This document shows positions 1 to 8,803 of a DNA stretch of 56,852 bases, piece after piece. Position 1 is the stretch's first letter. The number at the start of each line of letters is the position of its first letter. The position numbers and the translations under genes were made by a program. The stretch lies in contig DHSM01000005.1 of NCBI GenBank assembly GCA_002408465.1, positions 1 through 56,852 of the forward strand. The letters run 5' to 3'. The notes beneath the pieces were generated by a model. The model was given only the letters and a program-made list of their open reading frames with translations. It ran no database searches and was not told the DNA's origin. The DNA is from Firmicutes bacterium UBA5286. GTDB taxonomy: Bacteria; Bacillota; Proteinivoracia; UBA4975.

Positions 1-705
1 GGTAGTATTTGGGGTTCAATCAATTATGCCGCAATCCCTTCGATTGAAAACTCTTACGATAGGACTTCCGAGCTATACTTCAATATAATTTTGGACCAAC
101 TAATAAATGGATATGAGCAGGAATATGATAGTAATTATTTTCAGTCCCAAGTTAACGCAATACTTAAGTCCCTGCGCTATGATCAATATCTTGCAGCTGA
201 TGTTATTTGTGCAAGAAGGATAGTTGAAATCGTGATGGATTTACAGATATTTGACGTTGATATCCATTTGACTAAGGCACAGCGAAGGGGAATTCAACGA
301 GGTTTAAAAAGTGCGCTTAAAAATGATATAATTAAAAATTCTGTTATTATCAATGATATTTTTATCATTGATAAAGCACTGACATTAAATCTTGTTTCTA
401 ATGAAGAATTCATTGGCATTTACAATAAGTTGGTTTCTGATGGTGGAGCTTGTGCCATAAAAAGTGAGGAGCCAGATATTTTGACTACATACCAATTTAT
501 GGTTTCATTGGGCATGATCAATAACTATGAATACCTTGATGCACAAAAAGAATTTGTCGAATCTTTAATGGTGAAAGATGGGGTGTACAAATTGGATAAT
601 AACACCTCAGATATTAATGATTCGACGGTAATTGTACGCGCAAATGCAATTCGATACTTAGAAATTGGAGGAGAAAAAAATGATTCTTTTAAAAAAGATT
701 TTTAA
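1..705 (+). CDS. Partial alpha/alpha-toroid (prenyltransferase/cyclase-like) protein, 5' end outside window
   Basis: The reading frame is open from base 1, so this is the C-terminal 234 residues of a longer protein whose start lies upstream; the first internal start (TTG at 91) is not the true one. The C-terminal third has a glycine/aspartate-rich turn (DGGACAIKSEEPDILTTYQF) followed by paired helices, which resembles a repeat of squalene-cyclase/prenyltransferase alpha/alpha barrels. That assignment is by eye and weak. No signal peptide or membrane segment is visible in the part present. It overlaps the ABC transporter gene by 26 bases, so the two are probably translationally coupled and may form one function. 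The DNA is clearly more AT-rich than the rest of the window, as in the next gene. Confidence 0.55.
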   Translation, partial: GSIWGSINYAAIPSIENSYDRTSELYFNIILDQLINGYEQEYDSNYFQSQVNAILKSLRYDQYLAADVICARRIVEIVMDLQIFDVDIHLTKAQRRGIQRGLKSALKNDIIKNSVIINDIFIIDKALTLNLVSNEEFIGIYNKLVSDGGACAIKSEEPDILTTYQFMVSLGMINNYEYLDAQKEFVESLMVKDGVYKLDNNTSDINDSTVIVRANAIRYLEIGGEKNDSFKKDF

Positions 706-2950
706 GAAATATGGTGACAAGGAGATACTTAGGGATATTGATTTAACTATTAATAGTGGAGAGGTAACATTTATTGTCGGCACATCTGGTGCTGGCAAAA
801 CCACTTTGCTCAATATTATTGGTGGACTGGACAAACCTACTTCGGGTACCGTTATTTTTGATGGTCAAAATATCCAAGATGATTTGATTTCTTATAGAGC
901 AAAGAATATTGGGTTTGTGTTTCAAGATTATAATTTGATTTCGGGGTTGTCCGTCACGCAAAATGTTGAGATAGCAACATCTTTTTCTGGTACAAAAAAA
1001 GATGCAGAAGGCATTCGTAGTGAAATCGTGGCTTTGGGTATATCTGACCCGGAGCAAAATGTTGAAACGCTCTCAGGTGGCGAGAAACAGCGCGTTGCTG
1101 TAATTAGGAGCATTTGCAAGGATGCTGACATCATTATCGCGGATGAACCTACTGGAAACCTTGACTCAAGTAACGCTGACTTAGTGCTTGAATTGTTGCA
1201 TTCGCTAAAAACGGACAAACATATAATCATAGTCTCACACGATATGGAAAAGGCTAATAAATATGCAGACCGAATTATAACGCTCAGTGACGGAAACATC
1301 ATTAGCGATGAAACTCTTCAACCTAACAAACCGATTGTGCATTCAAAACCAGATATTTTAAAAATAGAATTATCTGGTAATAAGCCATCTTTTTTTAGTG
1401 TTTTTATGACTTTAGGTAAAAATAGTGTCATGCTTCGCAAAGGCAAGATTTTGTCCATTGTGTTGGTTATTGCGTTAGCGATTACTTCGTTAGCAACGGT
1501 TATAAATCTCAATCAATCTGGCAACGATCTATTGCGAAATGTGAATGTTAATTATCTGGAAAATGATCTAGTGAATCTTTATTATAGATCCACCCCAAAT
1601 ACTGGTTTTATGGAAATGCCTTTTACTAATAAAGAAATTCAATGGATTCAAAGCAACTACGATATAAATGAGCATGTGCCATTATATCTCAATATAACCA
1701 ATGAGTGGCTTTTCAACGCAGCAGAAAGAACGGCAAATGTATGTCTAAAACAAATTAATATTAATGACTTCTTTAAAGAAAGAGTAATGTCAAACGAAAT
1801 AGACGGACGGTTTTTAACTGACGAGAATGAAATAATTATCGCTGCAGATGTTGCTCAACAGCTTTTTGATGAGAACTGCATAGGAAAAGAAGTCTCACTC
1901 CATGATGGTAGAGGCAATAGTATCCGAATGACTATTGTTGGTATTAACTATACAAGAAATCCTTTTGATGAAATATATAGCTTTGTTAGCACTGATAAAA
2001 TTAAAGAATGGTTATCAAGCAGAATCACAACTACAATTTTTGAGTATCAAGAATTATCTACTTATTACACGGAGATTCAGCGTGTGATAACTGGCGGCGG
2101 CTTGAAGGGTTCGATGAAAGCCGTTGATAATACGGAAGAATTGCTATACGGCAAGATGCCCGATTCAAGTGATAAAATCGTTATTAGCAGTGGATTGCTG
2201 AGTAATATGTTGAGTAGTTTTGAAATTGATAATAATTATACTCAAGACCAAGTTATCACAGGTGAGATCTCACATGATGATATCAATAAAGTGTTTGCAA
2301 AGAAATTAGCTCTGAATTACAATGGTTTGTTTGAAGTATATGTTTCAGGAATTTACGTCTCAAATGATAGTGAGATGCGCTTCACCAATGAATTGATTCA
2401 AGAGATGTTAAAAGTCGATCCTATTGCAATAGATATTTACGTGTCAAATCCGGATAAAGTTCCAACAATAAAAGACAGCGTAAATGCAAACGCGGCATTT
2501 GAAGCCATTACTCAACTTGAAACTCTGAAAAATAATGTATCAATGCAAACACGCTTTTTCAGCATTGCACTTATTCTGCTGGGAATAGTTCTTCTTATGA
2601 TTTCTGTTGCTATGCTCAGTTCATTTTCCAAAATCGCCGTTCTTGAACGGAAAGAAGAAGTAGCGATTATTAAAAGCTTGGGAGCAAATGATTACAGTGT
2701 TCTATCAATTCTCCTCTTCGATTCTGCCGTGATTGCTCTATTGTCATTCTTACTTGCGCTCTTACTATTTACAGTACTTCAATTCGCTTTGCCATATATT
2801 TTGCCCAATGTCAATGTGTTGAATTTCCGTTTTCCGTTTCTGCTGCTCCTGTTAATTAGTTTGGTCTTTACTTTTTTGACATTAATACAAACCGTGCTGA
2901 GTTTAAGGAAATTGGTCAAAAAAACGCCAGCTGAACTTTTCGCTCAATAG
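680..2950 (+). CDS. ABC transporter, fused ATPase-permease (MacB/FtsX type)
   Basis: The N-terminal ATPase has Walker A GTSGAGKT (residues 34-41), the signature LSGGEKQR and Walker B IIIADEPTGNLD, typical of the LolD/MacB/FtsE branch. It is followed by one membrane helix near residues 255-280, a large extracytoplasmic domain of about 330 residues, and three C-terminal helices carrying the FtsX fold. This 1+3 topology fits MacB-like mechanotransmission proteins, which move peptides, lipids or antibiotics across or out of the membrane without transporting through a classical channel. I chose ATG 680 because GGAGGAG at 667-673 lies seven bases upstream; a TTG at 665 would sit on that site. No separate membrane-fusion partner is present. 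The substrate cannot be told from sequence. Confidence 0.9.
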   Translation: MILLKKIFKKYGDKEILRDIDLTINSGEVTFIVGTSGAGKTTLLNIIGGLDKPTSGTVIFDGQNIQDDLISYRAKNIGFVFQDYNLISGLSVTQNVEIATSFSGTKKDAEGIRSEIVALGISDPEQNVETLSGGEKQRVAVIRSICKDADIIIADEPTGNLDSSNADLVLELLHSLKTDKHIIIVSHDMEKANKYADRIITLSDGNIISDETLQPNKPIVHSKPDILKIELSGNKPSFFSVFMTLGKNSVMLRKGKILSIVLVIALAITSLATVINLNQSGNDLLRNVNVNYLENDLVNLYYRSTPNTGFMEMPFTNKEIQWIQSNYDINEHVPLYLNITNEWLFNAAERTANVCLKQININDFFKERVMSNEIDGRFLTDENEIIIAADVAQQLFDENCIGKEVSLHDGRGNSIRMTIVGINYTRNPFDEIYSFVSTDKIKEWLSSRITTTIFEYQELSTYYTEIQRVITGGGLKGSMKAVDNTEELLYGKMPDSSDKIVISSGLLSNMLSSFEIDNNYTQDQVITGEISHDDINKVFAKKLALNYNGLFEVYVSGIYVSNDSEMRFTNELIQEMLKVDPIAIDIYVSNPDKVPTIKDSVNANAAFEAITQLETLKNNVSMQTRFFSIALILLGIVLLMISVAMLSSFSKIAVLERKEEVAIIKSLGANDYSVLSILLFDSAVIALLSFLLALLLFTVLQFALPYILPNVNVLNFRFPFLLLLLISLVFTFLTLIQTVLSLRKLVKKTPAELFAQ

Positions 2951-3126
2951 GGGCTATGAGCAGCGTAACGCAAAAAATGAACACAGGCACTTCCGGATTG
3001 AAAAACGGTATATAGTCCCAATATCGGAGATTATAATGTCATGCAAAAGAACGAGATAAAAGACATCTGTGGAATTATCATCCCATATCATCCATTTCTG
3101 TATTAATATACTGCCATTATACTAAA

Positions 3127-3160
3127 AAAGGACGTGTTCTATAAAAGAAGTACGTCCTTT
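3127..3160. terminator. Hairpin, possible terminator after the ABC transporter gene
   Basis: A perfect 9-bp inverted repeat, AAAGGACGT and ACGTCCTTT, encloses a 16-base loop. A-rich and T-rich flanks on the two sides suit a weak bidirectional terminator. The stretch 2951-3126 before it shows no gene I can support. Confidence 0.45.
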
Positions 3161-3223
3161 AGGAACTTTTGCAGTGGCCACTCTTTTGGGCCAGCATTTT
3201 TATGCGGTTTTCAAAATGAGTCC

Positions 3224-3454
3224 CTATTCCTGCCACAGTTCCCCTAGGGGGATGCTGAGGCCGGGAAAATCCAGGTGGACAAGGATTTCCTCATCCATGC
3301 CTGCAGCGGCCAAGATATAGGCTCCGTCCCGGAGGGCCAGGCATTCCAGGGCCTTTTCCAAGGGATCGGCCAGCCAATAGTGCTGAATTCCCGCCTCCTT
3401 CAAGTTTTTTGTGAGCATGGGGGATACAGTGCTACTCATGCCTGAGAACCCCAA
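3224..3454 (-). pseudogene. C-terminal remnant of a Uma2-family (DUF820) PD-(D/E)XK nuclease-like protein
   Basis: The 76-residue product ends with a tract that resembles the end of Uma2 proteins: HYWLADPLEKALECLALRDG, then a hydrophobic segment and PGLSIPLGELW, comparable with the family's YWIVDP, strand and PGF-x-hydrophobic-LW/LF ending. Full Uma2 proteins are about 180-200 residues, so the N-terminal half with most of the catalytic core is missing. No ribosome binding site fits the available ATG codons. It is best read as debris of a transferred gene. Uma2 genes are common passengers of unstable regions; their function is poorly known. Confidence 0.55.
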
Positions 3455-3618
3455 GTACGAGCCGATTCAGCTGTCAGATAATCAGGCGAATATTGTGGGC
3501 ATGGCAATTGGCTTGCTGAAGAAAGAGATAAAATTTTCAACTTTTATAATAAAGATAAAGTAAAACGAGGGAACTTACCCCTGGTGAGGATAAACTAAAT
3601 TTTGAGGAGGCGCTGTAG

Positions 3619-4043
3619 GTGATAAATGGAATGGCTTTCTCTAGGCTGGTTGAGAGAGCAGATTTGTGGAAGGGATTTGACGGTTTGCGGGTAGCACTGG
3701 CTGGGAGTTATCTTTTTCTAATATCTATCGTCTTAATCATTTTAGTGCCCTTGGTAATCGGCATCTTAGTCTTGAGAGATGCCGACCGTCGGGGATTGAG
3801 CAGAGTTTGGGCGCTGGCAGCGCCTTAATTCCTAACTTTTTGGGTCTTATTGCCTACCTGATTGTATCCTCTCAGCATAAACCCAAAATCCAATGCCCTG
3901 AATGCAAAAATCAGATAGATAAGGGCTACCATAATTGTCCCCATTGTGGTTACAAACTCCAAGAGACCTGCCCCCAATGTAATAGGGATATCGCTGCTGA
4001 GTGGAAGCTGTGTCCTCATTGCGGGCAGCAATTGCAGGAATAA
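3619..4043 (+). pseudogene. Zinc-ribbon membrane protein broken by a one-base frameshift
   Basis: Two overlapping frames together give one familiar protein: an N-terminal hydrophobic helix and the tail ILVLRDADRRGLSRVWALAA in the first frame (GTG 3619, GAGGAGG at 3604-3610), then LIPNFLGLIAYLIV and two double-cysteine zinc ribbons (CPECKNQ...CPHCG and CPQCNRD...CPHCG) in the second. The junction is near 3825-3833, where one base seems to be missing. Intact relatives have a PLDc_N-like two-helix membrane part followed by one or two zinc ribbons, and run continuously across this point. No slippery heptamer is visible, so decay or a sequencing error is more likely than programmed frameshifting. 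A hairpin at 4054-4081 follows the stop. Confidence 0.7.
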
Positions 4044-4053
4044 CTAGATGAAG

Positions 4054-4081
4054 GGCTATCTCGGGATATCTTGAGATAGCC
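4054..4081 (+). terminator. Terminator-like hairpin after zinc-ribbon gene
   Basis: A perfect 9-bp stem (GGCTATCTC with GAGATAGCC) sits just after the stop at 4043. The T-rich run begins only several bases later, so strength is uncertain. Confidence 0.5.
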
Positions 4082-4099
4082 TCTTGAAATTTTTACTTT

Positions 4100-5017
4100 A
4101 GGTCAAACGTAGACAAAAATATTTATCGGGTATCGTCTGATTGGTCAAATGCGGAGATAGTAATTGCTGACAATAAAAAAAATGAGGTGCACTTTATACG
4201 CTTAATGTAGCTGATGATTGGATTTGCTACACTTTAATTTTCAAGGCATTTTCCGGGTCCGCACGGATGGAACTAATCTCCAGCAACTGAGTAATGATGC
4301 GCTTGCAAGCGAAATCGTAATTGTTGAGGACTGGATATATACGATTTCTGACGACAAAACATTTCGCATGCGTTTGGATGGAAGTGAGCGGGAGGTTGTC
4401 GAATTTGTGCCTGAGCCGGAACCAAAAAGTCCGCCGGTGCTGGAGCCTATCGAAGAGGCCGTGCAGACTTTGGAATATTTAAATGACTATTATTTGTTGC
4501 CTACATTCTCCAACCCCAATGACATTCCCAATGATACCTTGTTGGTGTACACTCTTCGGTGGTTGATAAGGGATTCAGGGCTGAGAAGGTGGGTATTCAA
4601 TACTGTTGACGTAGACGAAGCCGCTAAGAAAATATTTGGCCCTCACCTCAAAGATCTTGAACATCATGAACTTGATTGGTTTTTCTGGTGGGATGATGTC
4701 CGAGGAGAATATGAGAATATTCCCCTCGGAACAGGGTGTATGGGGAAAACTTACATTATCAACACGGAAACTACAATAGATCAATTTTTGATTGATGTTG
4801 TTCATTTGAACGTAGTCTTTAATTTGGATGAAGAGGATGATAGCCCTCTGGATCATGAAATCTACGATGATAATGGTCACTTGCTGGGAAATATACCGTC
4901 GATGAGTTAGAAAATATTGATCTAAAAACCTTGTTGAAACTGCCCCGCCGACGCTATATCTTTACTGTCCTTGCCGATGGCAGTTTCTACTTGGATCAAA
5001 GCCTAATAATCCCATAA
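4100..5017 (+). pseudogene. DUF5050-like propeller protein with several frameshifts
   Basis: The longest intact piece (4218-4910) contains repeats of the DUF5050 type: IFRVRTDGTNLQQLSN, a DDWIY-like strand and FRMRLDGSERE, then a proline/glutamate linker and a C-terminal region of unknown fold. Upstream, a different frame reads NIYRVSSDWSNAEIVIADN and then LNVADDWI, which is one more propeller repeat out of frame. Downstream, after the stop at 4910, another frame continues as VDELENIDLKTLLKLPRRRY and ends at 5017. At least three frame changes are needed, so the gene is dead or badly mis-assembled. Intact relatives are secreted or lipid-anchored propeller proteins; no signal peptide survives here. 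Parts of its 3' end recur near 8130-8371. Confidence 0.6.
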
Positions 5018-5052
5018 TAACGCCAACTCTTCCACCGCAGGCAAAAAGCTTA

Positions 5053-5466
5053 TTACCCGTTAAGACAGTAATGTCTGCGGGTTTTCTTTTCGGGCGCAGA
5101 TTTCCAATTCAGCACTGGTCCAACGCTCGGTTTGCTTTCCTTCCACTCACCGCTTACAGGATTAAAAAAGTACGTTGTAATCTCACCTGCAGACTCTGCA
5201 TCAAAAAAATAGCCGCTTTCCACAAAGATTGAGGGACGGCTGTGACCGTAGCAGCGGATGATGGAAATGGAACCCAGGCCGGGCCCCAGCTGCTCAGCTT
5301 TTATGTTTAATTCTTCGGCAAGAATCTCTTTGGCATGGGCGTAGGTGTACTTGGGCAGGCTGAAATAGGTGGTGAGAACTATTAGTGCTGTCGCCAAGGC
5401 ATAGATGGCAAGCTTCTGGAGTTTCTGCCTTCCTTTGGCATAATATGCTGCTAAGGTCCAGGTCAT
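5053..5466 (-). CDS. Small membrane-anchored protein of unknown function (duplicated family)
   Basis: The product has 137 residues: a basic N-terminus, one membrane helix (about residues 17-40), then a soluble region with the tract SIIRCYGHSRPSIFVESGYF, an acidic DAESAGEIT turn and a GEWKE strand. The soluble part looks like a small beta-rich extracytoplasmic domain, comparable in layout with PepSY-like pieces, but I do not recognise a family. A second, truncated copy of the same domain lies at 8424-8585, which supports that this frame is or was a true gene. No good ribosome binding site precedes ATG 5466. Its 3' end overlaps a terminator of the opposite strand. Confidence 0.55.
   Translation of the reverse strand: MTWTLAAYYAKGRQKLQKLAIYALATALIVLTTYFSLPKYTYAHAKEILAEELNIKAEQLGPGLGSISIIRCYGHSRPSIFVESGYFFDAESAGEITTYFFNPVSGEWKESKPSVGPVLNWKSAPEKKTRRHYCLNG
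5056..5090 (+). terminator. Rho-independent terminator for the propeller pseudogene
   Basis: CCCG, AGACA, then TGTCT and CGGG form a bulged stem followed by TTTTCTTTT at 5082-5090. It lies just past the last propeller frame (stop at 5017) and overlaps the end of the convergent small membrane-protein gene. Confidence 0.6.
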
Positions 5467-5862
5467 GGTAATTATGAATGTAGGCCAACGAGAGTATCAA
5501 AGCAGCAGCATCGCAGAACGAGAAAAAAGGTGGCTGAAAACTATACTAGCTAAAGGAAATAAGGGTGGGCTAAGTGAAAACGGGGAATAACAAGGAATTT
5601 CCGGAACAAACAAAGAAATCAATTAGTAACCATACTTGGAACGCACTGGCAACCGGATTTTCTTTGGAAGCTGATGGCACACATATATTCTTATATAGAT
5701 TTTTCCCCAGTGATATCGCTAGTTTCCTGTCAGGAGCGCCACAGGCGCTCCGGCACGTTCTTTCAGGTTGTCTATTCAGGAAAGCAGGATATCCAAGTAT
5801 TTCAAAAACTGTTTTCTTGTTACCGGGGTCTAATAGATGAAAAGGCCCAGCAATAAAGGGGT
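5467..5862. other. Decayed intergenic stretch with a homologous segment and a strong hairpin
   Basis: No intact gene is convincing here. Bases 5563-5640 resemble 8677-8755 (shared core TAAGTGAAAAC followed by AAGGAATTT), one of two segments repeated in the same order downstream. A perfect 8-bp stem with a three-base loop (GGAGCGCC, ACA, GGCGCTCC) occupies 5733-5751; without a T-run it is not an obvious terminator. Confidence 0.45.
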
Positions 5863-5874
5863 GAGGAGTTGGGT

Positions 5875-6393
5875 TTGGATATAGAAAGTTTGGTAAAAAA
5901 GGCACGCTTGGGGAATGACGATGCCTTTTATGAACTGATTCAGCAACGAAAAGAGTTGCTGTACAGGACGGCTTATGCCTATGTAAAAAACCAGGAGGAT
6001 GCCTTGGATATCGTCAGCGACACTGTATACAAAGCTTATAAATCCCTCCGAAAACTGAAAGAACCAGCTTTTTTCAACACCTGGCTCACCAGAATCTTGA
6101 TTAACTGCAGCCTGGACCACCTGAAAAAACAGAAACGCATAATGCTCGTCAAGGAGATAGCTGACACGCCGGAGCGGACCAAGGATTTTTCGGAGAATCT
6201 CGACCTGCGCCAGGCTGTAGATGAGCTGGATGACAAGTGCCGGACGGTAATCATCTTAAAGTATTATCATGATCTAACCATCAGGGAGGTTGCGGAAATA
6301 ATGCAATGTCCTCAGGGCACCATCAAAAGCTATTTGCACAGGGCACTGAACAGTCTGAGAGTAGATTTAAAGGAGGATTGGCTGAATGCTTAA
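5875..6393 (+). CDS. ECF-family RNA polymerase sigma factor (SigV/SigW-like)
   Basis: This 172-residue protein has the two sigma domains of extracytoplasmic-function sigma factors. Region 2 includes the tract YRTAYAYVKNQEDALDIVSD and TWLTRILINCSLDHLKK. Region 4 has LDDKCRTVIILKYYHDLTIR and the helix-turn-helix EVAEIMQCPQGTIKSYLHRA. It would direct polymerase to promoters of an envelope-stress or signal response when released from its anti-sigma partner. I chose TTG 5875 because GAGGAG at 5863-5868 is six bases upstream; TTG 5869 lies too close. The next gene overlaps its end by eight bases and encodes the expected membrane partner, so the pair is translationally coupled. Confidence 0.9.
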   Translation: MDIESLVKKARLGNDDAFYELIQQRKELLYRTAYAYVKNQEDALDIVSDTVYKAYKSLRKLKEPAFFNTWLTRILINCSLDHLKKQKRIMLVKEIADTPERTKDFSENLDLRQAVDELDDKCRTVIILKYYHDLTIREVAEIMQCPQGTIKSYLHRALNSLRVDLKEDWLNA

Positions 6394-7993
6394 AGATGTT
6401 TCTGCTCTAAAGAAGGAGTTCGAGAACATCCAGGTCCCCCAAGAGCTGGATCTGTTTATCGAGCAGGCTATCCGCAAAGGTAGAAGGGTCAATACAACCG
6501 GCCGCATCTTCAAACCTTTAGTCACAGTAGCCTCCATTATCCTGGTTTTTGCCCTTTCTATCAGTACGACATTTCTTTTTATCTCAAAGACAGGCCTTTC
6601 TGGTTGTGTTAGAGAGCAACCAGTTATTCCTGATCCCGGCCCAGCAATTGAAGAACCGATACCAAAACCAAAACCGAAACCCGAACCGGAACCCCGGGTG
6701 CTTGCCCTCGAGGGAACGGATATCCGTACCTTGGAGCTTATACCTACATCTCACAATTTTAGGGTTAACGACCAGTTTATCTCCTACTATATTCCAGCGA
6801 ACATTGATGTGTTGTATCTGACAGATATATTCGGCACCGACTACCCTTTGCCCAAACCGAAAGATATTCGCATGCCAACTACGGAGGGGGCTGTCTGGAG
6901 GGGTGATAAACTTTACTACCTGTCCATGCCCGGTATTGATGAGGGACCCGAAGGGTTTTTCCTCTATGAGTATAGTACTGCTACCCATACCGCCACCGAA
7001 CACAAACTTAATTTCCCCGATTCCTTTTACCCCGAAGAGAGTTTTTTTGTCACCTGGGATGGGGAAGTGTTCTTTGTGGGCGAAACCGGGACTTATAAGT
7101 ATACCCTGGCCAATAAAACTCTAAAAAAGGTGGCCGAGTTTAATCTGGATTGGCAAATCTCCTCTTGGTCAAGTCGTTGGCATCCAGAAAAACCTTTGCT
7201 CTTTTACTTCGAAGGTAACAAGCTCTGGTGCTTCGATCCTCAAAGCGGAAAGTCCACCGTCTTTTATCAGGCACCAGGGGCAATCTCGGAATTCTGCTGG
7301 CGTGACTCCCGCACGCTGACCCTGCTCAGAGGCAATCAGTTGGAGATACTTGACGAAAATGGAAGGCTTCTCAACAGCCACCGTATCTGCGAAGGAGCTC
7401 GTTCCCTTGGTTGGGTCCCTGAGCGGGGCATGGCGAGCTATAGGGTTCCGGTTGGAAGTAATGCTTACCAATTGTTTGTTGAGGACTTCGAAAATGAAAT
7501 GCTCTATACTTATCGGGACTGTGACGATTATATCTGGAGTTCTGTTAATGAAATCTGGACCTATTCTGAAGATCAGGAGACAGGTACCGCTATTCTAGTC
7601 CTCAGCCGCATTAATTGGGAGCCTGGCCAGAATCAAAAAGTAGAAATACCCTACTTCAAATCCCGGGAAGAGGATCCCAAACTGCCTCTAGACTATGCCC
7701 AGGGGGACAATGAAAAAATCGCCGCCGAATTATTTACACTGCATATGGAGGATCTGAAAAGCCAGGGCAGTATTACCGATTTTAAACTGCTACGAGTCGT
7801 CTTCGAACAAGAAGAACAATGGGGCTTCTTTGTCTGTATAGATTATTCCGTGCAAAGCTCTGACGAATCCTGGCAGTCCGGCAACGGAGAATTGGGTGAA
7901 GAAGGCTGGGTTAACAACAAATCCAATTTCATCAATATTTATAGAGATGATGACTATTACGTAATGGGGAGTCAATGGTCCACATCTCCTTAA
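6386..7993 (+). CDS. Anti-sigma-like membrane protein with extracytoplasmic propeller-like domain
   Basis: The 535-residue product starts with a short cytoplasmic helical segment (about residues 1-45, containing FENIQVPQELDLFIEQAIRK) like those of DUF4179-type anti-sigma partners, then one membrane helix at about 47-70. A proline/lysine/glutamate linker (PKPKPKPEPEP) follows, then about 330 residues of repeated aromatic beta-strands (DKLYYLSM, GEVFFVGETG, NKLWCFDP, DEIWTYSE types), consistent with a six- or seven-bladed propeller, and a C-terminal acidic domain. It overlaps the ECF sigma gene by eight bases. The inference is that the outer propeller senses a ligand or wall state and the inner segment holds the sigma factor. 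Such a long outer domain is unusual for an anti-sigma protein. Confidence 0.7.
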   Translation: MLKDVSALKKEFENIQVPQELDLFIEQAIRKGRRVNTTGRIFKPLVTVASIILVFALSISTTFLFISKTGLSGCVREQPVIPDPGPAIEEPIPKPKPKPEPEPRVLALEGTDIRTLELIPTSHNFRVNDQFISYYIPANIDVLYLTDIFGTDYPLPKPKDIRMPTTEGAVWRGDKLYYLSMPGIDEGPEGFFLYEYSTATHTATEHKLNFPDSFYPEESFFVTWDGEVFFVGETGTYKYTLANKTLKKVAEFNLDWQISSWSSRWHPEKPLLFYFEGNKLWCFDPQSGKSTVFYQAPGAISEFCWRDSRTLTLLRGNQLEILDENGRLLNSHRICEGARSLGWVPERGMASYRVPVGSNAYQLFVEDFENEMLYTYRDCDDYIWSSVNEIWTYSEDQETGTAILVLSRINWEPGQNQKVEIPYFKSREEDPKLPLDYAQGDNEKIAAELFTLHMEDLKSQGSITDFKLLRVVFEQEEQWGFFVCIDYSVQSSDESWQSGNGELGEEGWVNNKSNFINIYRDDDYYVMGSQWSTSP

Positions 7994-8129
7994 CTCAATA
8001 ACAAACCCGTCGATTGATGTGCTCCAGTCAAGTTGGAGTAGTGTGTGATATTGTCTGTAAAATGGGTTCTTAGTTTTTGGCATGCAAAGGGCCATCATCC
8101 TCTGGATAAGCTGGTTCGCCAGAAGGAAA

Positions 8130-8371
8130 TTTACAGACAAAATTGGACTTGACCGACAGGAAATATGAAGAAGAAGATGAGTGGATAGATCACACTGTTT
8201 ATGACTTATTAGGCAATTCCTATGATGTTATATTAGGTCAAATTCACCCGCATACAATATAGTCTCGGTTTTGATGTCAGCCAAGGTATACCCGCCACGG
8301 TTAAGGTCGAAGTTACTGGCGTATCTGAGGGCATTATGAAACCGGTTCGGGTAAAACTGATAACTGAATAG
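8130..8371 (+). pseudogene. Remnant of a second propeller-type gene 3' end
   Basis: One frame reads LDLTDRKYEEEDEWIDHTVYDLLGN, comparable with DHEIYDDNGHLLGN near the end of the pseudogene at 4100-5017. A shifted frame continues as YSLGFDVSQGIPATVKVEV up to a stop at 8371. There is no start codon with a ribosome binding site and frames change, so this is a fragment. The stretch 7994-8130 before it holds nothing I can identify. It belongs to the second copy of the duplicated module. Confidence 0.4.
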
Positions 8372-8423
8372 ATACAGATGCGGGACGGAGATTGCTCCGT
8401 CCCGGTTGCATTGTGTGACACAT

Positions 8424-8585
8424 CCTTCCACTCACCGCTTGCTGGATCAAAAAGGTACGTTGTAATCTCGCCTGCAGACTCGGCATCAAACAAATAGCTG
8501 CTTTCAACAAAGATTGAGGGACGGCTGGAACCGTAGCAGCGAATGATGGGCATATACCTCAGCCTCTGACCTAGCTGGTCGGCGC
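8424..8585 (-). pseudogene. Truncated copy of the small membrane-protein gene at 5053-5466
   Basis: On the minus strand this segment encodes IIRCYGSSRPSIFVESSYLF, DAESAGEITTYLFDPASGEW and a KD ending, nearly the same as residues 67-110 of the gene at 5053-5466. The DNA is also clearly alike (both start at CCTTCCACTCACCGCTT, at 5139 and 8424 respectively). The membrane helix and the C-terminus are missing. It is a relic of a segmental duplication in direct orientation. Confidence 0.65.
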
Positions 8586-8803
8586 TTTGTATGGAGACAT
8601 TAGACTATAATAATCTTTTAGCAACTTCCTTCCTTGCTGCGGTTTCACTACACTCGTGAACAAACTGGACTGTATGGTTGGCTTAAGTGAAAACAGAGAG
8701 GAAAAGGAATTTACGTGGCCGGCAGAGAAAGCAACCATTATCCACCGAATTGGTTTTGCATTGAACAATTCGATTGCTCATCTAGTTTAGCAACGGAAAG
8801 GAT

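Noticed and set aside
3438..3563. A 41-residue plus-strand frame starting PENPKYEPIQLSDNQANIVG
   Set aside because: It overlaps the start of the Uma2 remnant on the other strand, has no ribosome binding site and no recognised family; it may be a fragment but cannot be supported.
5733..5751. Very stable 8-bp hairpin with a three-base loop
   Set aside because: Considered as a terminator, but no T-run follows on either strand, so it is only noted in the region entry.
5574..5840. Two overlapping plus-strand frames between the small membrane-protein gene and the ECF sigma gene
   Set aside because: Frames compete with each other, composition is unnatural, and the stretch contains a hairpin and a decayed repeat; no protein family is visible.
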